Assembly (NCBI RefSeq): GCF_010091945.1
Contig: NZ_WVIE01000002.1
Coordinates: 236,150 to 300,149 of the forward strand
Reading direction: 5' to 3'
DNA: 64,000 nucleotides
Source of the DNA: Myxacorys almedinensis A
GTDB lineage: Bacteria; Cyanobacteriota; Cyanobacteriia; Leptolyngbyales; Leptolyngbyaceae
Under the pieces are notes generated by a model. It had not been told where the DNA came from and ran no database searches. It saw nothing but the letters and a program-made list of their open reading frames with translations. Of the stretch, positions 1-8,557 are shown in pieces. Position 1 is the first letter of the stretch. Every line of letters starts with the position of its first letter. The position numbers were made by a program, and so were the translations under genes.

Positions 1-602
1 GCCACCCAAGCCGCCCGGCGATCGCGCCATTGAGCCAACCGATCCACCACAAACCAATGGCTCGGCATCGCATGCCCCCCCCCTGACCAGGCATACCATT
101 GCAGCACTGCGTAAGTCTGCTTCTCTGTCCACGCACGAAAAAAGCGGGCACTCACGAGGGCAGGCAATGGGGAGGTGACAAATTCTGCGGTTCGAGCCGA
201 ATCTGTTTTCCAGCCTTGAGCGCCATCTAGATCTGTCCATTCCACCGCCGGCTGATCCATCGGTCCGTTTTGCGGAAACAAAAACAGCGTTGCCTCCGTG
301 GGAGAACCATCCACCCTTTGTTCAGCGCTGAGGTTTGCCCGAATCGTTTGCTGTACCCATTGACGATCGCCAATGATCGGGGTTTGCCGATCGAGGGTTT
401 GCCACTCGGTGAGCGCCAGCCCATCTTGTTTCAGTTGCTTGAGTTGCTTGAGAACCACGATTCTGGGTGGCGATGCCCAGCGCCATTTGCCGCCTGCTAG
501 ATAGCCCGGAATTGCCCCCCAGCAGACGAGGGCAACCAGCAAAACTAAAACCACCAATTTGGTCAGGGAACGCCGCTTAAGCTTGGGGAGAGACAGTTGC
601 AT
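1..602 (-). CDS. cyanoexosortase B system-associated protein (partial, runs off left edge)
   Basis: The minus strand is open from an ATG at 602 to the window edge, giving about 200 residues with no stop; the C-terminus lies outside. A basic N-terminus (KLKRRSLTK) precedes one hydrophobic segment at about residues 15-35. A soluble part follows with a late Trp/His-containing stretch (QWYAW, then HAMPSHW). This is the layout of the small single-pass proteins encoded with cyanoexosortases. It starts 10 bases after the exosortase B stop, so the two are almost certainly co-transcribed. From family knowledge, such partners resemble the EpsI domain and are thought to assist sorting or polysaccharide-linked export at the inner membrane; no activity is proven. 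The assignment rests mainly on position and topology. Confidence 0.7.
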   Translation of the reverse strand, partial: MQLSLPKLKRRSLTKLVVLVLLVALVCWGAIPGYLAGGKWRWASPPRIVVLKQLKQLKQDGLALTEWQTLDRQTPIIGDRQWVQQTIRANLSAEQRVDGSPTEATLFLFPQNGPMDQPAVEWTDLDGAQGWKTDSARTAEFVTSPLPALVSARFFRAWTEKQTYAVLQWYAWSGGGHAMPSHWFVVDRLAQWRDRRAAWV

Positions 603-612
603 GGGGCAAAAT

Positions 613-1539
613 TCAGAGGGAGTCTTGAGGAACAGTTGGAGCGAAAAAAGATTCGATTTGGTGGAGCAGCAGTACCAGCAAGCCCAGCATGGCGGCTGAG
701 TAAGCATCGCCGCCCCAGCCATCGTGCAGCCAGCGAAAAGCAGCGTCTCGACTCGTGCCGTGAAAGTAGGCCAGCAAGGTATTTCGGACGATGTTGCTGA
801 GAATGCTGAGCGCGATCGTGGCGGCTAGAAAGGCAGTCACAATTTGGCGCGATCGCAGGTTATCTGTCCAATACAGCAACATCAGCGCCACATACAAACT
901 GGTGAACAACATCTTCAGCCCTGCACAGTAGGGCGCAACTTCTACCAATTTTCCGCCCACCAGTAAATAGATGTTTTGCACCGTCACATCCATGCCCAGT
1001 TGGGTGAGAATAAATCCGGCACTTCCGGCAATAAACGCCTGAAGCGGTAGTGTGTAGGGCGTAATCAGGTAAGGAATCTCGTTAGGCGTCGCCAGAAAAA
1101 CGAGTAGGAGGGGAAACGCTTGCAGTTTCAGCCCAGGCAAGCCTTTGAGCCATAAACAGAGTCCGGTGAGCAGCAATGGAAAAGAGAGATTCACTGGATC
1201 AGGTAATCCACTGAGATAAAAAACGCCAGCGATCAGGAGAAACCCTGCACCGAGCAGATTTGCCCCTCCCCATTCTGCTTGAGGCATTGAACGTGAAGGT
1301 AGGTTTTGTGCCGAGGGGGTGAGCCGCTGCCATCGTTTGCGGTGCATCCAGGCGATGTAAGCGGCAAACGGCAACCCGATCAACCCATGACTAAAATACT
1401 CGTGCTCGATGCTAATGGATTTTCGCAGCCAGCCGTCTCCCCAATGCAAGAGTAGGGGGGCATACATCAGCGTGAGCAAGCCGAGCAGGGCAGCATCGCT
1501 CCAGTAGCGTTCTAGAAGAGAGATCCGGGCAGTTTGCAT
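613..1539 (-). CDS. crtB: cyanoexosortase B
   Basis: A polytopic membrane protein of 308 residues with about eight hydrophobic segments. The exosortase catalytic triad is visible: Cys205 in PYCAGLKML, Arg252 in SNIVRNTLL, and a following His (His272 in LHDGWGG is the best candidate). Exosortases are intramembrane transpeptidase-like enzymes that recognise C-terminal PEP-CTERM-type signals, cleave them and probably attach the protein to a surface glycan. The B assignment rests on the YCAG rather than CSG context and on the companion gene at 1-602. It starts 5 bases after the aminotransferase stop, so the order on the minus strand is aminotransferase, exosortase, associated protein. The symbol follows exosortase nomenclature and is unrelated to carotenoid crtB. 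Confidence 0.85.
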   Translation of the reverse strand: MQTARISLLERYWSDAALLGLLTLMYAPLLLHWGDGWLRKSISIEHEYFSHGLIGLPFAAYIAWMHRKRWQRLTPSAQNLPSRSMPQAEWGGANLLGAGFLLIAGVFYLSGLPDPVNLSFPLLLTGLCLWLKGLPGLKLQAFPLLLVFLATPNEIPYLITPYTLPLQAFIAGSAGFILTQLGMDVTVQNIYLLVGGKLVEVAPYCAGLKMLFTSLYVALMLLYWTDNLRSRQIVTAFLAATIALSILSNIVRNTLLAYFHGTSRDAAFRWLHDGWGGDAYSAAMLGLLVLLLHQIESFFAPTVPQDSL

Positions 1540-1544
1540 AGCGG

Positions 1545-2738
1545 TTAGGCTGAAAGTTGAATTGCAGAGGGTGTGGCGAGCGCTTCCTCAATCGTGCCCA
1601 TCACTTGTATCACATGTTCCTCAGTAAGTCCCGGATACATGGGTAAAGAAATAATTTCTTGACACAATAATTCGGCGATCGGGAAGTCCCCGGCACGATA
1701 CCCCAAGTTTTTAAACGCAGGCTGAAGGTGACAGGGCAACGGATAGTGAATTCCTGTTTGAATGCCTTGGGCGTTGAGACGGTCGTGCAGGAGATCGCGA
1801 TCGATCGGGCAGATCAGGTCGCCGGTTGGTGTATTTTGAAACGCTCGAATCACATACAAATGATAGACATGCCCTTTGCCGCTCTGGTTTTGGATGGGTA
1901 AAAGCCCTTTCGAGTTGAGGGGTTTGAGCAGGGCGTTGTACTGCTCGGCAATCCGCAAGCGATCGCGGTTCCATTCTTCTAAATAGGGCAGCTTGACGCT
2001 CAGCACTGCTGCCTGCATCGAATCTAACCGGCTATTGGTTCCATAATCGACATGAAAATATTTGCGAGGTGCGCCATAGTTGCGTAACGATCGCAGTTTT
2101 GCCGCGATCGCGTCGTCTTGAGTCACAACAATACCGCCATCGCCCAATGCCCCTAGATTTTTGCTGGGGTAGAAACTAAACGCAGCAGCAACCCCAATAG
2201 ACCCTGCTCGGAATCCTTCTCGCTGCGCTAAATGCGCTTGGGCTGCATCTTCAAAAATGATCAGATCGTAGGTGTTGGCTAAATCCCGTAACAGCGTTGG
2301 TGACACCATTTGCCCGTAGAGATGCACCGGCACAATGGCGCGGGTTCTAGGAGTCACTGCCTTTTCTGCCGCCCCTAGATCCAACAGTGCCGTTTTAGGA
2401 TCGCAATCGACTAAAACCGGGGTAGCGCCTGCTCTCAAAACGCCGATTAGGGTTGCGACAAAGGTGTTTGCTGGCAAGATCACTTCATCGCCGCTGCCAA
2501 TTCCGCAGGCTTGCAGACCCAGCGCGATCGCATCAGTTCCGCAGGCGACGCCCACCCCAAACGCGGTGCCGCACGCTTTGGCAAATGCTTGCTCAAACTC
2601 GACGACGGCTTGCCCCAACACATAGTCACCCCGCTCGATGACGGTGCGGATGGCTTGGTCAATGTGAGGTTGAATCGGCTGGTGTTGTAACGTGAGATCG
2701 ACAAAGGGTATGGCGGTAGAGACGCTCTGCATAGTCAT
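1545..2738 (-). CDS. DegT/DnrJ/EryC1/StrS family sugar aminotransferase
   Basis: A PLP-dependent fold-type I aminotransferase of about 397 residues. Family signatures are the N-terminal IPFVDL, the cofactor-binding ACGTDA, the aspartate in FEDAAQAHLA, and the Schiff-base lysine in YPSKNLGALGDGG. These enzymes convert keto-sugar nucleotides to amino sugars for surface glycans. The open frame extends to a GTG at 2774. I chose the ATG at 2738 because homologues begin just before the PFVDL motif; an ATG at 2732 is equally possible. It is the first gene of a unit with cyanoexosortase B, which fits a role in making a sugar for the glycan that receives sorted proteins, but the substrate cannot be read from sequence. 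Confidence 0.88.
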   Translation of the reverse strand: MTMQSVSTAIPFVDLTLQHQPIQPHIDQAIRTVIERGDYVLGQAVVEFEQAFAKACGTAFGVGVACGTDAIALGLQACGIGSGDEVILPANTFVATLIGVLRAGATPVLVDCDPKTALLDLGAAEKAVTPRTRAIVPVHLYGQMVSPTLLRDLANTYDLIIFEDAAQAHLAQREGFRAGSIGVAAAFSFYPSKNLGALGDGGIVVTQDDAIAAKLRSLRNYGAPRKYFHVDYGTNSRLDSMQAAVLSVKLPYLEEWNRDRLRIAEQYNALLKPLNSKGLLPIQNQSGKGHVYHLYVIRAFQNTPTGDLICPIDRDLLHDRLNAQGIQTGIHYPLPCHLQPAFKNLGYRAGDFPIAELLCQEIISLPMYPGLTEEHVIQVMGTIEEALATPSAIQLSA

Positions 2739-2947
2739 GCCAGTAAGGAAGCTAGTCAGGGTTAGAGTACCCACAGGAGGGCGGTCAATTTAGATTGGCA
2801 CGATTTTGGCAGGGCGTCTGTAGCCGCGTTCAAGATTGCCGTCGGTGCACAATTTCCCAAGGCAGCACCAGCAGTAAAGCCATCCAATACTACCGCCAAC
2901 AGCTTTCTAGCAAGCTCTGTCTTGGCGCGGGCAGCATTGAAAATAAT

Positions 2948-3376
2948 TTAAAGCGTCTCGATGTTAGGACAAATCAGGGTCTCCGCCAGATGCGCCGATG
3001 GCTCTTCTTGCCAGTCATTCAGCAGGTCTTGCAGTTCGGCTCGCAACGCCTGCAACTGCCTGATCTGCTGATCAATAGTCTGAACTTTTCCGTGGATTTG
3101 CTGTTTAACGCGATCGCAGGGCAACTGCCCCTGATCATGTACCTCTAAAATATCTTTGACTTCGGTCAGGCTCAGCCCTAGGGATTGCGCGCGTTTGATG
3201 AAACCCAAGCGCTCTATCACAAGCGGTCTAAACAGGCGATAGCCCGCCTGCGATCGCTCAACGGCAGGAGAAAGCAGCCCAATTTCATCGTAGTAACGGA
3301 TAGTTTTGATCGGTAGACTGCTCTGAGCCGACACTTCGCCAATTCTCAGGAGCAACGGTGTCTTAACGGCATTCAT
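2948..3376 (-). CDS. MerR-family transcriptional regulator, probably metal-responsive
   Basis: The start is the ATG at 3376, giving 142 residues. The longer open frame to 3535 only overlaps the upstream gene. A winged HTH at residues 8-75 carries the MerR signature (IGEVSAQS, then KTIRYYDEIGLL and SQAGYRLF). A dimerisation helix follows, with a cysteine in QLPCDRV and a second near the C-terminus in ICPNIE. This pairing resembles metal-sensing MerR proteins with a Cys at the start and end of the dimerisation helix. Such regulators bend promoter DNA when metal binds. It overlaps the upstream membrane-protein gene by four bases (ATGA), so the two are translationally coupled. The effector metal is not deducible. 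Confidence 0.85.
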   Translation of the reverse strand: MNAVKTPLLLRIGEVSAQSSLPIKTIRYYDEIGLLSPAVERSQAGYRLFRPLVIERLGFIKRAQSLGLSLTEVKDILEVHDQGQLPCDRVKQQIHGKVQTIDQQIRQLQALRAELQDLLNDWQEEPSAHLAETLICPNIETL

Positions 3377-3681
3377 CGCTTCTTGGGGACACTCAACGTT
3401 GGTAAAGAGGGGCGAGACGACTGCGGCGGCAAAGCGCTCAGGGCAACCCGCTCGTCTCGCATCTCGCCTCGATTGGTAGTAGGACGCCGATAAAACTGCC
3501 ACAAACGTAGCCCAAGAGCGGCTGAAACAACGCACAACCCAAAGAAAACAAGGGATGAGCTTTGATCTAGACTACCGATCGCGACATCTACCGCGCCTGC
3601 AATTAGCACAAAGCCCGTAATAGGCTCTTTCCCATACACTAACTTCAATCCCCGACTCCATAGAGCATTCAGAGCATTCAT
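3373..3681 (-). CDS. small membrane protein of unknown function, coupled to MerR regulator
   Basis: 102 residues. Two hydrophobic segments at about residues 20-35 and 42-62 precede a basic, proline/serine-rich tail. No motif is recognised. Its TGA overlaps the ATG of the MerR gene, so expression is coupled and the protein may belong to the same metal or stress response. The overlap and the clear membrane pattern argue that it is a real gene. What it carries or senses is unknown. Confidence 0.65.
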   Translation of the reverse strand: MNALNALWSRGLKLVYGKEPITGFVLIAGAVDVAIGSLDQSSSLVFFGLCVVSAALGLRLWQFYRRPTTNRGEMRDERVALSALPPQSSRPSLPTLSVPKKR

Positions 3682-3873
3682 GGTAGGTTGCTCGATTACA
3701 GCGATTTATTCTATAAAACTGACGCAAAAGCTGTCAAAAACATTGCGCCCGTCTTCCTACCAGTTTAAAGCGTCCGACCGTGCAAAATAGAATCTTTTGA
3801 GTAGAGATTTCCAACCCAGTCTAGAAAAGCTGTTGGCGCAGGTCTCTTTTAGCCAAAACCTGCCATCTGGCGA

Positions 3874-3912
3874 CGGATGAGCTACTCAGAGAAGGCTCGA
3901 CTTACTCATCCG
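3874..3912. other. inverted repeat (hairpin) downstream of the dehydrogenase gene
   Basis: CGGATGAG at 3874-3881 is perfectly complementary to CTCATCCG at 3905-3912, with a 23-base loop. It lies 45 bases past the stop of the minus-strand dehydrogenase. No T-run follows directly on either strand, so it is not a textbook terminator. It may act in mRNA 3' end processing. Apart from this hairpin I see nothing in 3682-3956. Confidence 0.4.
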
Positions 3913-3956
3913 CTCCCTCGGTTGCAACTGCCGCCCCTCAAAACCCTAGCGGGCAT

Positions 3957-4784
3957 TCACGACGCTGCCGCTTTATCCTTATTCTTAAAAGTTTTTTGCA
4001 TCACTCGCTGAAGCAAGCCCGGAAACAGCCGATTTGAGAACAGCGACAGCTTAGCTGACCCCACCAGCACCTCCGTACGCTTGTGTTGAACGGCGTCCCA
4101 AATCGCTTCGGCAACATCCGTTGGCTTCTCAATCACAGGCATTGCCAACACTTGCTCAAGCTGTTGACGCCGCGCTTGTTTGTCCTCCTCATCTGTGCCC
4201 TGAAACAGCGCCCGCTCCATGAAATTGCTCTTAATCAAACTGGGATAGATGCCGCAAACGGTAATTCCTTTTGGGGCAAGCTCTGACTCTAGAGATTTGG
4301 TCAAACCAGTGACCGCAAATTTGCTCGTTGCATAGGGAACCAGATATGGAGTTGGAACCCGCCCACCGATCGAGCTAAGATTCACAATCATTCCCGATCC
4401 TTGGCGGATAAAGTGAGGCAGCAAGGCGTGAATCGTGTGAATATAGCCCCACAAATTGGTATCTAAAATCAAGTGCCAATCGTCTAACGAATACTGCTCT
4501 GTGGGCCCAGAGGTATAAATGCCAGCATTATTCACCAGCACGTCAACCGAACCGTATGCCGCGATCGCACGCTCAACTAACTGGTTCACCTGCTCTGGGT
4601 CGCGAACATCGGTTGGCACTGCGATCGCGGCATGCTCAAACGTTGCCAACTCTTGAGCCAGTGCCTCTAGCCGCTCGGCATTGCGAGCCGCCAAAACCAC
4701 GTTATATCCATGGCGCGCAAACAGAAGGGCAGTCTCGCGACCAATGCCCTGAGACGCGCCTGTTATTAAAACGGTAGAAGCCAT
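3957..4784 (-). CDS. short-chain dehydrogenase/reductase (SDR, classical type)
   Basis: 275 residues. A Rossmann fold shows the nucleotide-binding TGASQGIG near the N-terminus, NNAG in the middle, and the catalytic YATSK with a preceding serine in LSSIGG. This is the classical Ser-Tyr-Lys SDR arrangement using NAD(P)H. The C-terminus is basic and hydrophobic (KLSLFSNRLFPGLLQRVMQK), suggesting membrane contact as in many SDRs acting on lipids or other hydrophobic substrates. The substrate is unknown. It lies about 100 bases downstream of the ClC gene on the same strand, so co-transcription is possible but a functional link is not evident. Confidence 0.9.
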   Translation of the reverse strand: MASTVLITGASQGIGRETALLFARHGYNVVLAARNAERLEALAQELATFEHAAIAVPTDVRDPEQVNQLVERAIAAYGSVDVLVNNAGIYTSGPTEQYSLDDWHLILDTNLWGYIHTIHALLPHFIRQGSGMIVNLSSIGGRVPTPYLVPYATSKFAVTGLTKSLESELAPKGITVCGIYPSLIKSNFMERALFQGTDEEDKQARRQQLEQVLAMPVIEKPTDVAEAIWDAVQHKRTEVLVGSAKLSLFSNRLFPGLLQRVMQKTFKNKDKAAAS

Positions 4785-4888
4785 AGGTTTGGTAAATCGC
4801 GATAAACAATCATGCTTCTAACCTCGCTGAGATGCCCAAAAAGAACTTCTGTCCAGATGGGTAAACTCAAGCCTGAATGTCTCTATCA

Positions 4889-7483
4889 TCATGCCGTGGC
4901 ACCTCGCACTAAAATCACGGTGCAGTCTGTATTCCGAGCGATCGCTTCTGGAATATTGCCCTGCACCACTTGGCGCAACAATCGCTCTCGGCTTGCGCCC
5001 AGCATAATCACATCGCTGTGATGTTTTTGCGAATACTGAATCACCGCCGCTGTCACCGACCCCGCAGACACAGGCGCGATCGTCACGCTGCCCTTGACGC
5101 GGCGCTTGAGAAAATGAGAGGCTTGTTCTAGCAGCCCTGTGTCCGGCAGTTGTTCGGGCTGAAACACCTGACACACATCAACTTCTGGCATTTTACTAAG
5201 GGTGGTCAGCGCGGGCAACAGTTGAATTGCTTCTTGGGCATTTGGGCCACCTGCGATCGGAATCAGCCACCGATCAAAACACGTTTCATCGCGCAATTTT
5301 GCCAGCACGACCTCACAGGGCGCTTGCCGAATCACCGTATCCACCACCCGGCTAAACACGCGACCCGGCGTTGACGTGTTGCCCTTCCAACCCATCAACA
5401 CCAGATCGACATGGCGCTCTTTCACCGCTTCTAAGATTGCCTCTGAAACCGAGTGCGCCACCCGAATTTGGGTATGAATTGGCACCTGCCATGCTTGCCC
5501 CATCTGCACCGCATGGCGCAAAAGTTTCTGGCTAGTTTTCGTGCGGACAAGCGTTTCCGAGGGGGCGCGATCGCGCGAAATAGTCACCACTTGCAAACAC
5601 TCAACTTCATAGCGGCGATCGCGGGCAATGGCGATCGCCATTTTCAGCAACGGGGTTGCCGTTTGTGGATTGCTCAACGGCACGAGCAAGCGTCCGCGCC
5701 CTGTGGCAGGGGCACAAGTCTGATACACCAGATACGACGGATCAAACTTTTGGTGGGTCTGTGCCATCGTGCCATCGAGATAATTCGCCTCAACCCGAAT
5801 CGTATCCCCGCGCGTAATAATGCCAACCAGTTTCCGATGCTCAACCACAGGCAGCGCACTCAGGCGATACCGATTCAGCAGATTTAGCACTTGTGCCAGC
5901 GTATCTTTAGGCATCACCGTGATTGGATCAGCCGTCATAATGTCTGCAACTTTGATGTCTCGACTAGACTGTTTTTGGATAGAAATTAAATCATCTTGGG
6001 TCACAATCCCCACAAGTTTCCGATCTTCTAACACCGGAAAATTGCGATGAGAAGACTGAGAAAATGCCTGAATCGCCTCCTCGATTGTCATGCCACTCGA
6101 CAGCGTTTCGACTTTGGGCTGCATCACTTCTGCCGCCGTTAGCGCCGACCAAAGCTGATTTGCCCCATAGTCTTCAAGATGAATTCCTTTCCATGCCAGC
6201 AAGCGATCGTAAAGCGACCCCGGCGAAATCTTCTCTGCCACCAAATAAGCAATCACTGAGCCAATCATGAGCGGCAACACAAGATTGAAATCAGTTGTCA
6301 TCTCGAACACAATCACAATTCCGGTGATCGGTCCTCTCGCCACCGCCGAAAAAAACGCGCCCATCCCCGCCAGTGCAAACGTTGTGGGCGATCCATTGCC
6401 AACGAGTCCTTGTTCAGCCAAGCCAACTAGGTAGCCCAGAGCCGCCCCCAACCCCAACGATGGCGCAAACAACCCTCCGGGTGCCCCCGATCCGTAGGCA
6501 ATGAGCGTTAACCCAAACTGAGCCACAAACGCTAACGCGACGGGTTGCCAACTCAGTTGGCTATTCACTAAAAAATTGCGGAGTGCTTCGGTATCGCGCA
6601 GAGGCGGAGGGAGCACCACGAGAAAGCCTCCACAGATAAAGCCTGCCAACGCAACTCGAATCGGCAACGGCAACCGCAGCTTGCTATTGAGCGTCAAGCT
6701 CTTGACAATTCCTTGATTAAACAAGGCTCCTAGCCCACCTGCCAACAACCCCAGCGCGATCAAAAACGGAATGTCTAGGGGAGAAAACTCAGTGTTGAAC
6801 ATAGACGGGTTGAGGTCAAGGCTGCGTCCGCCCAGCCACCGAGACACAACTGCACCAATAAACGAGGCGAGAATTGCCGTTCCCAAGGTGAAGCTCGACG
6901 TGTCTTGCAGCAATTCTTCGACCACAAACAGAATGCCTGAGATTGGGGCATTAAAGGCGGCAGCCAATCCTGCCCCTGCGCCTGCTGCAATCAGTTGACG
7001 GCGATAGTCAGGCGACGTGGGCACCCAGCGGCTGAGTTGCGCCGCGATCGCAGCCCCCACCTGCACCGTCGGACCTTGGCGACCCAGCGTCAATCCGGCT
7101 CCCAGCGTCAGCACGCCTGCCAGCAGTTTCACCACTGCCACCCGCCAATTCAGCACGATCGGCACGCCCGCTAACACGGCTTTTACTTGAGAAATGCCAC
7201 TTCCAGAGGCTTCGGGCGCAAACCGCTCCACCAAAATTCCGGCGAGAAACCCGCCCACTAAGCCAAAGACAGGTAAGACAAGAACGGTCGGAAAAACGCC
7301 AGCCACCTCATTGCGCCATTCAACGAGCCATGTTGCCCCCGCCTTGAGAAACACAGCCGCCAATGCTGAGATTAGTCCAATAAAACATGCTTGTGCGATC
7401 GCAAACCGCTTTGTCTGCAACAATTTTGTCTGTGACACTTGGCGCAAAAACCGAGTCCAGAATGCCTGACCTGTAAAAATCAT
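4889..7483 (-). CDS. ClC-family chloride channel/transporter with CBS pair and two UspA domains
   Basis: 864 residues. Residues 20-425 form the ClC membrane domain with the anion-site motif GSGIS (Ser95), GRQGPT at 134-139, an internal glutamate pair at 189-190 (the position of the internal proton glutamate), GAPGGLFAPS, and Phe399 where ClC-ec1 has its central tyrosine. Two CBS domains (about 450-570) usually bind adenine nucleotides. Two UspA-like domains follow (about 590-725 and 730-864). The external gating glutamate of ClC exchangers (GREGPT) is glutamine here, Gln136, codon CAA at 7078-7076. In ClC-ec1 the same change removes proton coupling, so this protein may be a passive anion conductor gated by its cytoplasmic nucleotide-binding part; that last step is inference. 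Confidence 0.9.
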   Translation of the reverse strand: MIFTGQAFWTRFLRQVSQTKLLQTKRFAIAQACFIGLISALAAVFLKAGATWLVEWRNEVAGVFPTVLVLPVFGLVGGFLAGILVERFAPEASGSGISQVKAVLAGVPIVLNWRVAVVKLLAGVLTLGAGLTLGRQGPTVQVGAAIAAQLSRWVPTSPDYRRQLIAAGAGAGLAAAFNAPISGILFVVEELLQDTSSFTLGTAILASFIGAVVSRWLGGRSLDLNPSMFNTEFSPLDIPFLIALGLLAGGLGALFNQGIVKSLTLNSKLRLPLPIRVALAGFICGGFLVVLPPPLRDTEALRNFLVNSQLSWQPVALAFVAQFGLTLIAYGSGAPGGLFAPSLGLGAALGYLVGLAEQGLVGNGSPTTFALAGMGAFFSAVARGPITGIVIVFEMTTDFNLVLPLMIGSVIAYLVAEKISPGSLYDRLLAWKGIHLEDYGANQLWSALTAAEVMQPKVETLSSGMTIEEAIQAFSQSSHRNFPVLEDRKLVGIVTQDDLISIQKQSSRDIKVADIMTADPITVMPKDTLAQVLNLLNRYRLSALPVVEHRKLVGIITRGDTIRVEANYLDGTMAQTHQKFDPSYLVYQTCAPATGRGRLLVPLSNPQTATPLLKMAIAIARDRRYEVECLQVVTISRDRAPSETLVRTKTSQKLLRHAVQMGQAWQVPIHTQIRVAHSVSEAILEAVKERHVDLVLMGWKGNTSTPGRVFSRVVDTVIRQAPCEVVLAKLRDETCFDRWLIPIAGGPNAQEAIQLLPALTTLSKMPEVDVCQVFQPEQLPDTGLLEQASHFLKRRVKGSVTIAPVSAGSVTAAVIQYSQKHHSDVIMLGASRERLLRQVVQGNIPEAIARNTDCTVILVRGATA

Positions 7484-7693
7484 TTCAACTTAATTTGCAT
7501 CAATACCCAGTTCCCCAAATGCTATCTCTAGCGCCATCATTAGTAACATTGTTTTCCTAAAACTCAAAGCGGAATGCATCTAAAATTATGCGGTTGAAAA
7601 AATCTTTAAGGTTGGTAGACAGCCTAGTGTATAGGGTTCAGACAAAGAAAAATATCTCTTAAATGTTGTAAATGTTGTCTATCAGCAACAATG

Positions 7694-7735
7694 CTACTGC
7701 GATCGCGGCTGACTAACTCAGTACGATCGCAGTAG
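7694..7735. other. perfect 12-bp inverted repeat containing HIP1, between ClC and HpsJ-like genes
   Basis: The left arm at 7694-7705 reads CTACTGCGATCG and the right arm at 7724-7735 is its exact complement. Inside the 18-base loop CTGA and TCAG can pair as well. The repeat lies downstream of the HpsJ-like gene on the minus strand and could stop or stabilise the transcript of the exosortase A unit. No T-run follows on that strand. In the rest of 7484-7805, upstream of the ClC gene, I see only an AT-rich stretch with a short direct repeat (AAATGTTGT twice near 7663-7680). Confidence 0.5.
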
Positions 7736-7805
7736 TAAATGATTCAAGATGAAACAAAAAATAGAAACGATGAAATCGAAAAGAAATTAAAAAGTCAGAG
7801 GCTAA

Positions 7806-8522
7806 TTATTTTACAGTCGCCAGCGATCGTGTCCGGGGTGCTTTTTTCAGGCGTGCCCAAGACGACAAATGCCAAAGATACACAAACAGCCCCCCAGAAA
7901 CGAACCCTCCTACTCCCCACTTCAGCGCTTTTTTGAGCAACTTCTGCGACTGTTGACTTAGCGCAGCTTGGGCTTTGACCTCGGTTTGCTCAGCCGTTGT
8001 TTTCATCACTGAAAGCTGTTGCTTACGAAACGCCGAAGCATCAAAATTATCCAGCGTTCCAACCGTTGATCGTTGCACAAAATTTCTGAGTTGCTCATCA
8101 GACATTTTAGCCAAATTATTTTGCGCTGTCTTCGCTTGATCGCGCTGCTGAGAAAGCTGCGACACCACCTGGGCATTGGTTTGATTGTGCACCCGCCACG
8201 AGGCGCTAATACAAACTGGAACCAAAACCCAATATGCGATCGCAACACCTAGCACTAACCAAGATAACGGTTTAAGCAAAAAATTCTCAACCCCAGTGCG
8301 ATCGCGAAATTCTCCCAAAAAGACCAAACCAAAGCCAATCATTGGAAATGCAACGCGCTCTACCAAGTTGCCTACCGTATCAAACTCCCAAACCGGGTTG
8401 AATACTTGCAATGGGTACAAAATATCCACAACATCAAACGCGCTCATCACCAGCAAAAAATACCCGATTAAACGCAATCCTGCGATCGCTTTACCCACGT
8501 TAGAAGATTCAAACTGCATCAT
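7806..8522 (-). CDS. hpsJ: HpsJ-like protein, cyanoexosortase A-associated
   Basis: 238 residues. Three hydrophobic segments near the N-terminus (about 10-35, 55-72, 82-108) are followed by a long hydrophilic helical stretch rich in Gln, Lys and Ala (about 115-190, probably coiled coil). A last membrane segment lies at about 200-218. This layout, next to cyanoexosortase A and its partner, matches the HpsJ-like family. HpsJ is named from the hormogonium polysaccharide locus of Nostoc punctiforme and acts in surface polysaccharide secretion in gliding filaments; its biochemistry is unknown. It is the last gene of a tightly spaced minus-strand unit (36-base gap to the preceding gene). Confidence 0.75.
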   Translation of the reverse strand: MMQFESSNVGKAIAGLRLIGYFLLVMSAFDVVDILYPLQVFNPVWEFDTVGNLVERVAFPMIGFGLVFLGEFRDRTGVENFLLKPLSWLVLGVAIAYWVLVPVCISASWRVHNQTNAQVVSQLSQQRDQAKTAQNNLAKMSDEQLRNFVQRSTVGTLDNFDASAFRKQQLSVMKTTAEQTEVKAQAALSQQSQKLLKKALKWGVGGFVSGGLFVYLWHLSSWARLKKAPRTRSLATVK

Positions 8523-8557
8523 CTGACACGCACCTTATCCATAGAAAATCGACAAAA

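Noticed and set aside
2795..3148. Plus-strand open frame of 117 codons overlapping the MerR gene
   Set aside because: Antisense shadow of the MerR coding region with no protein-like features.
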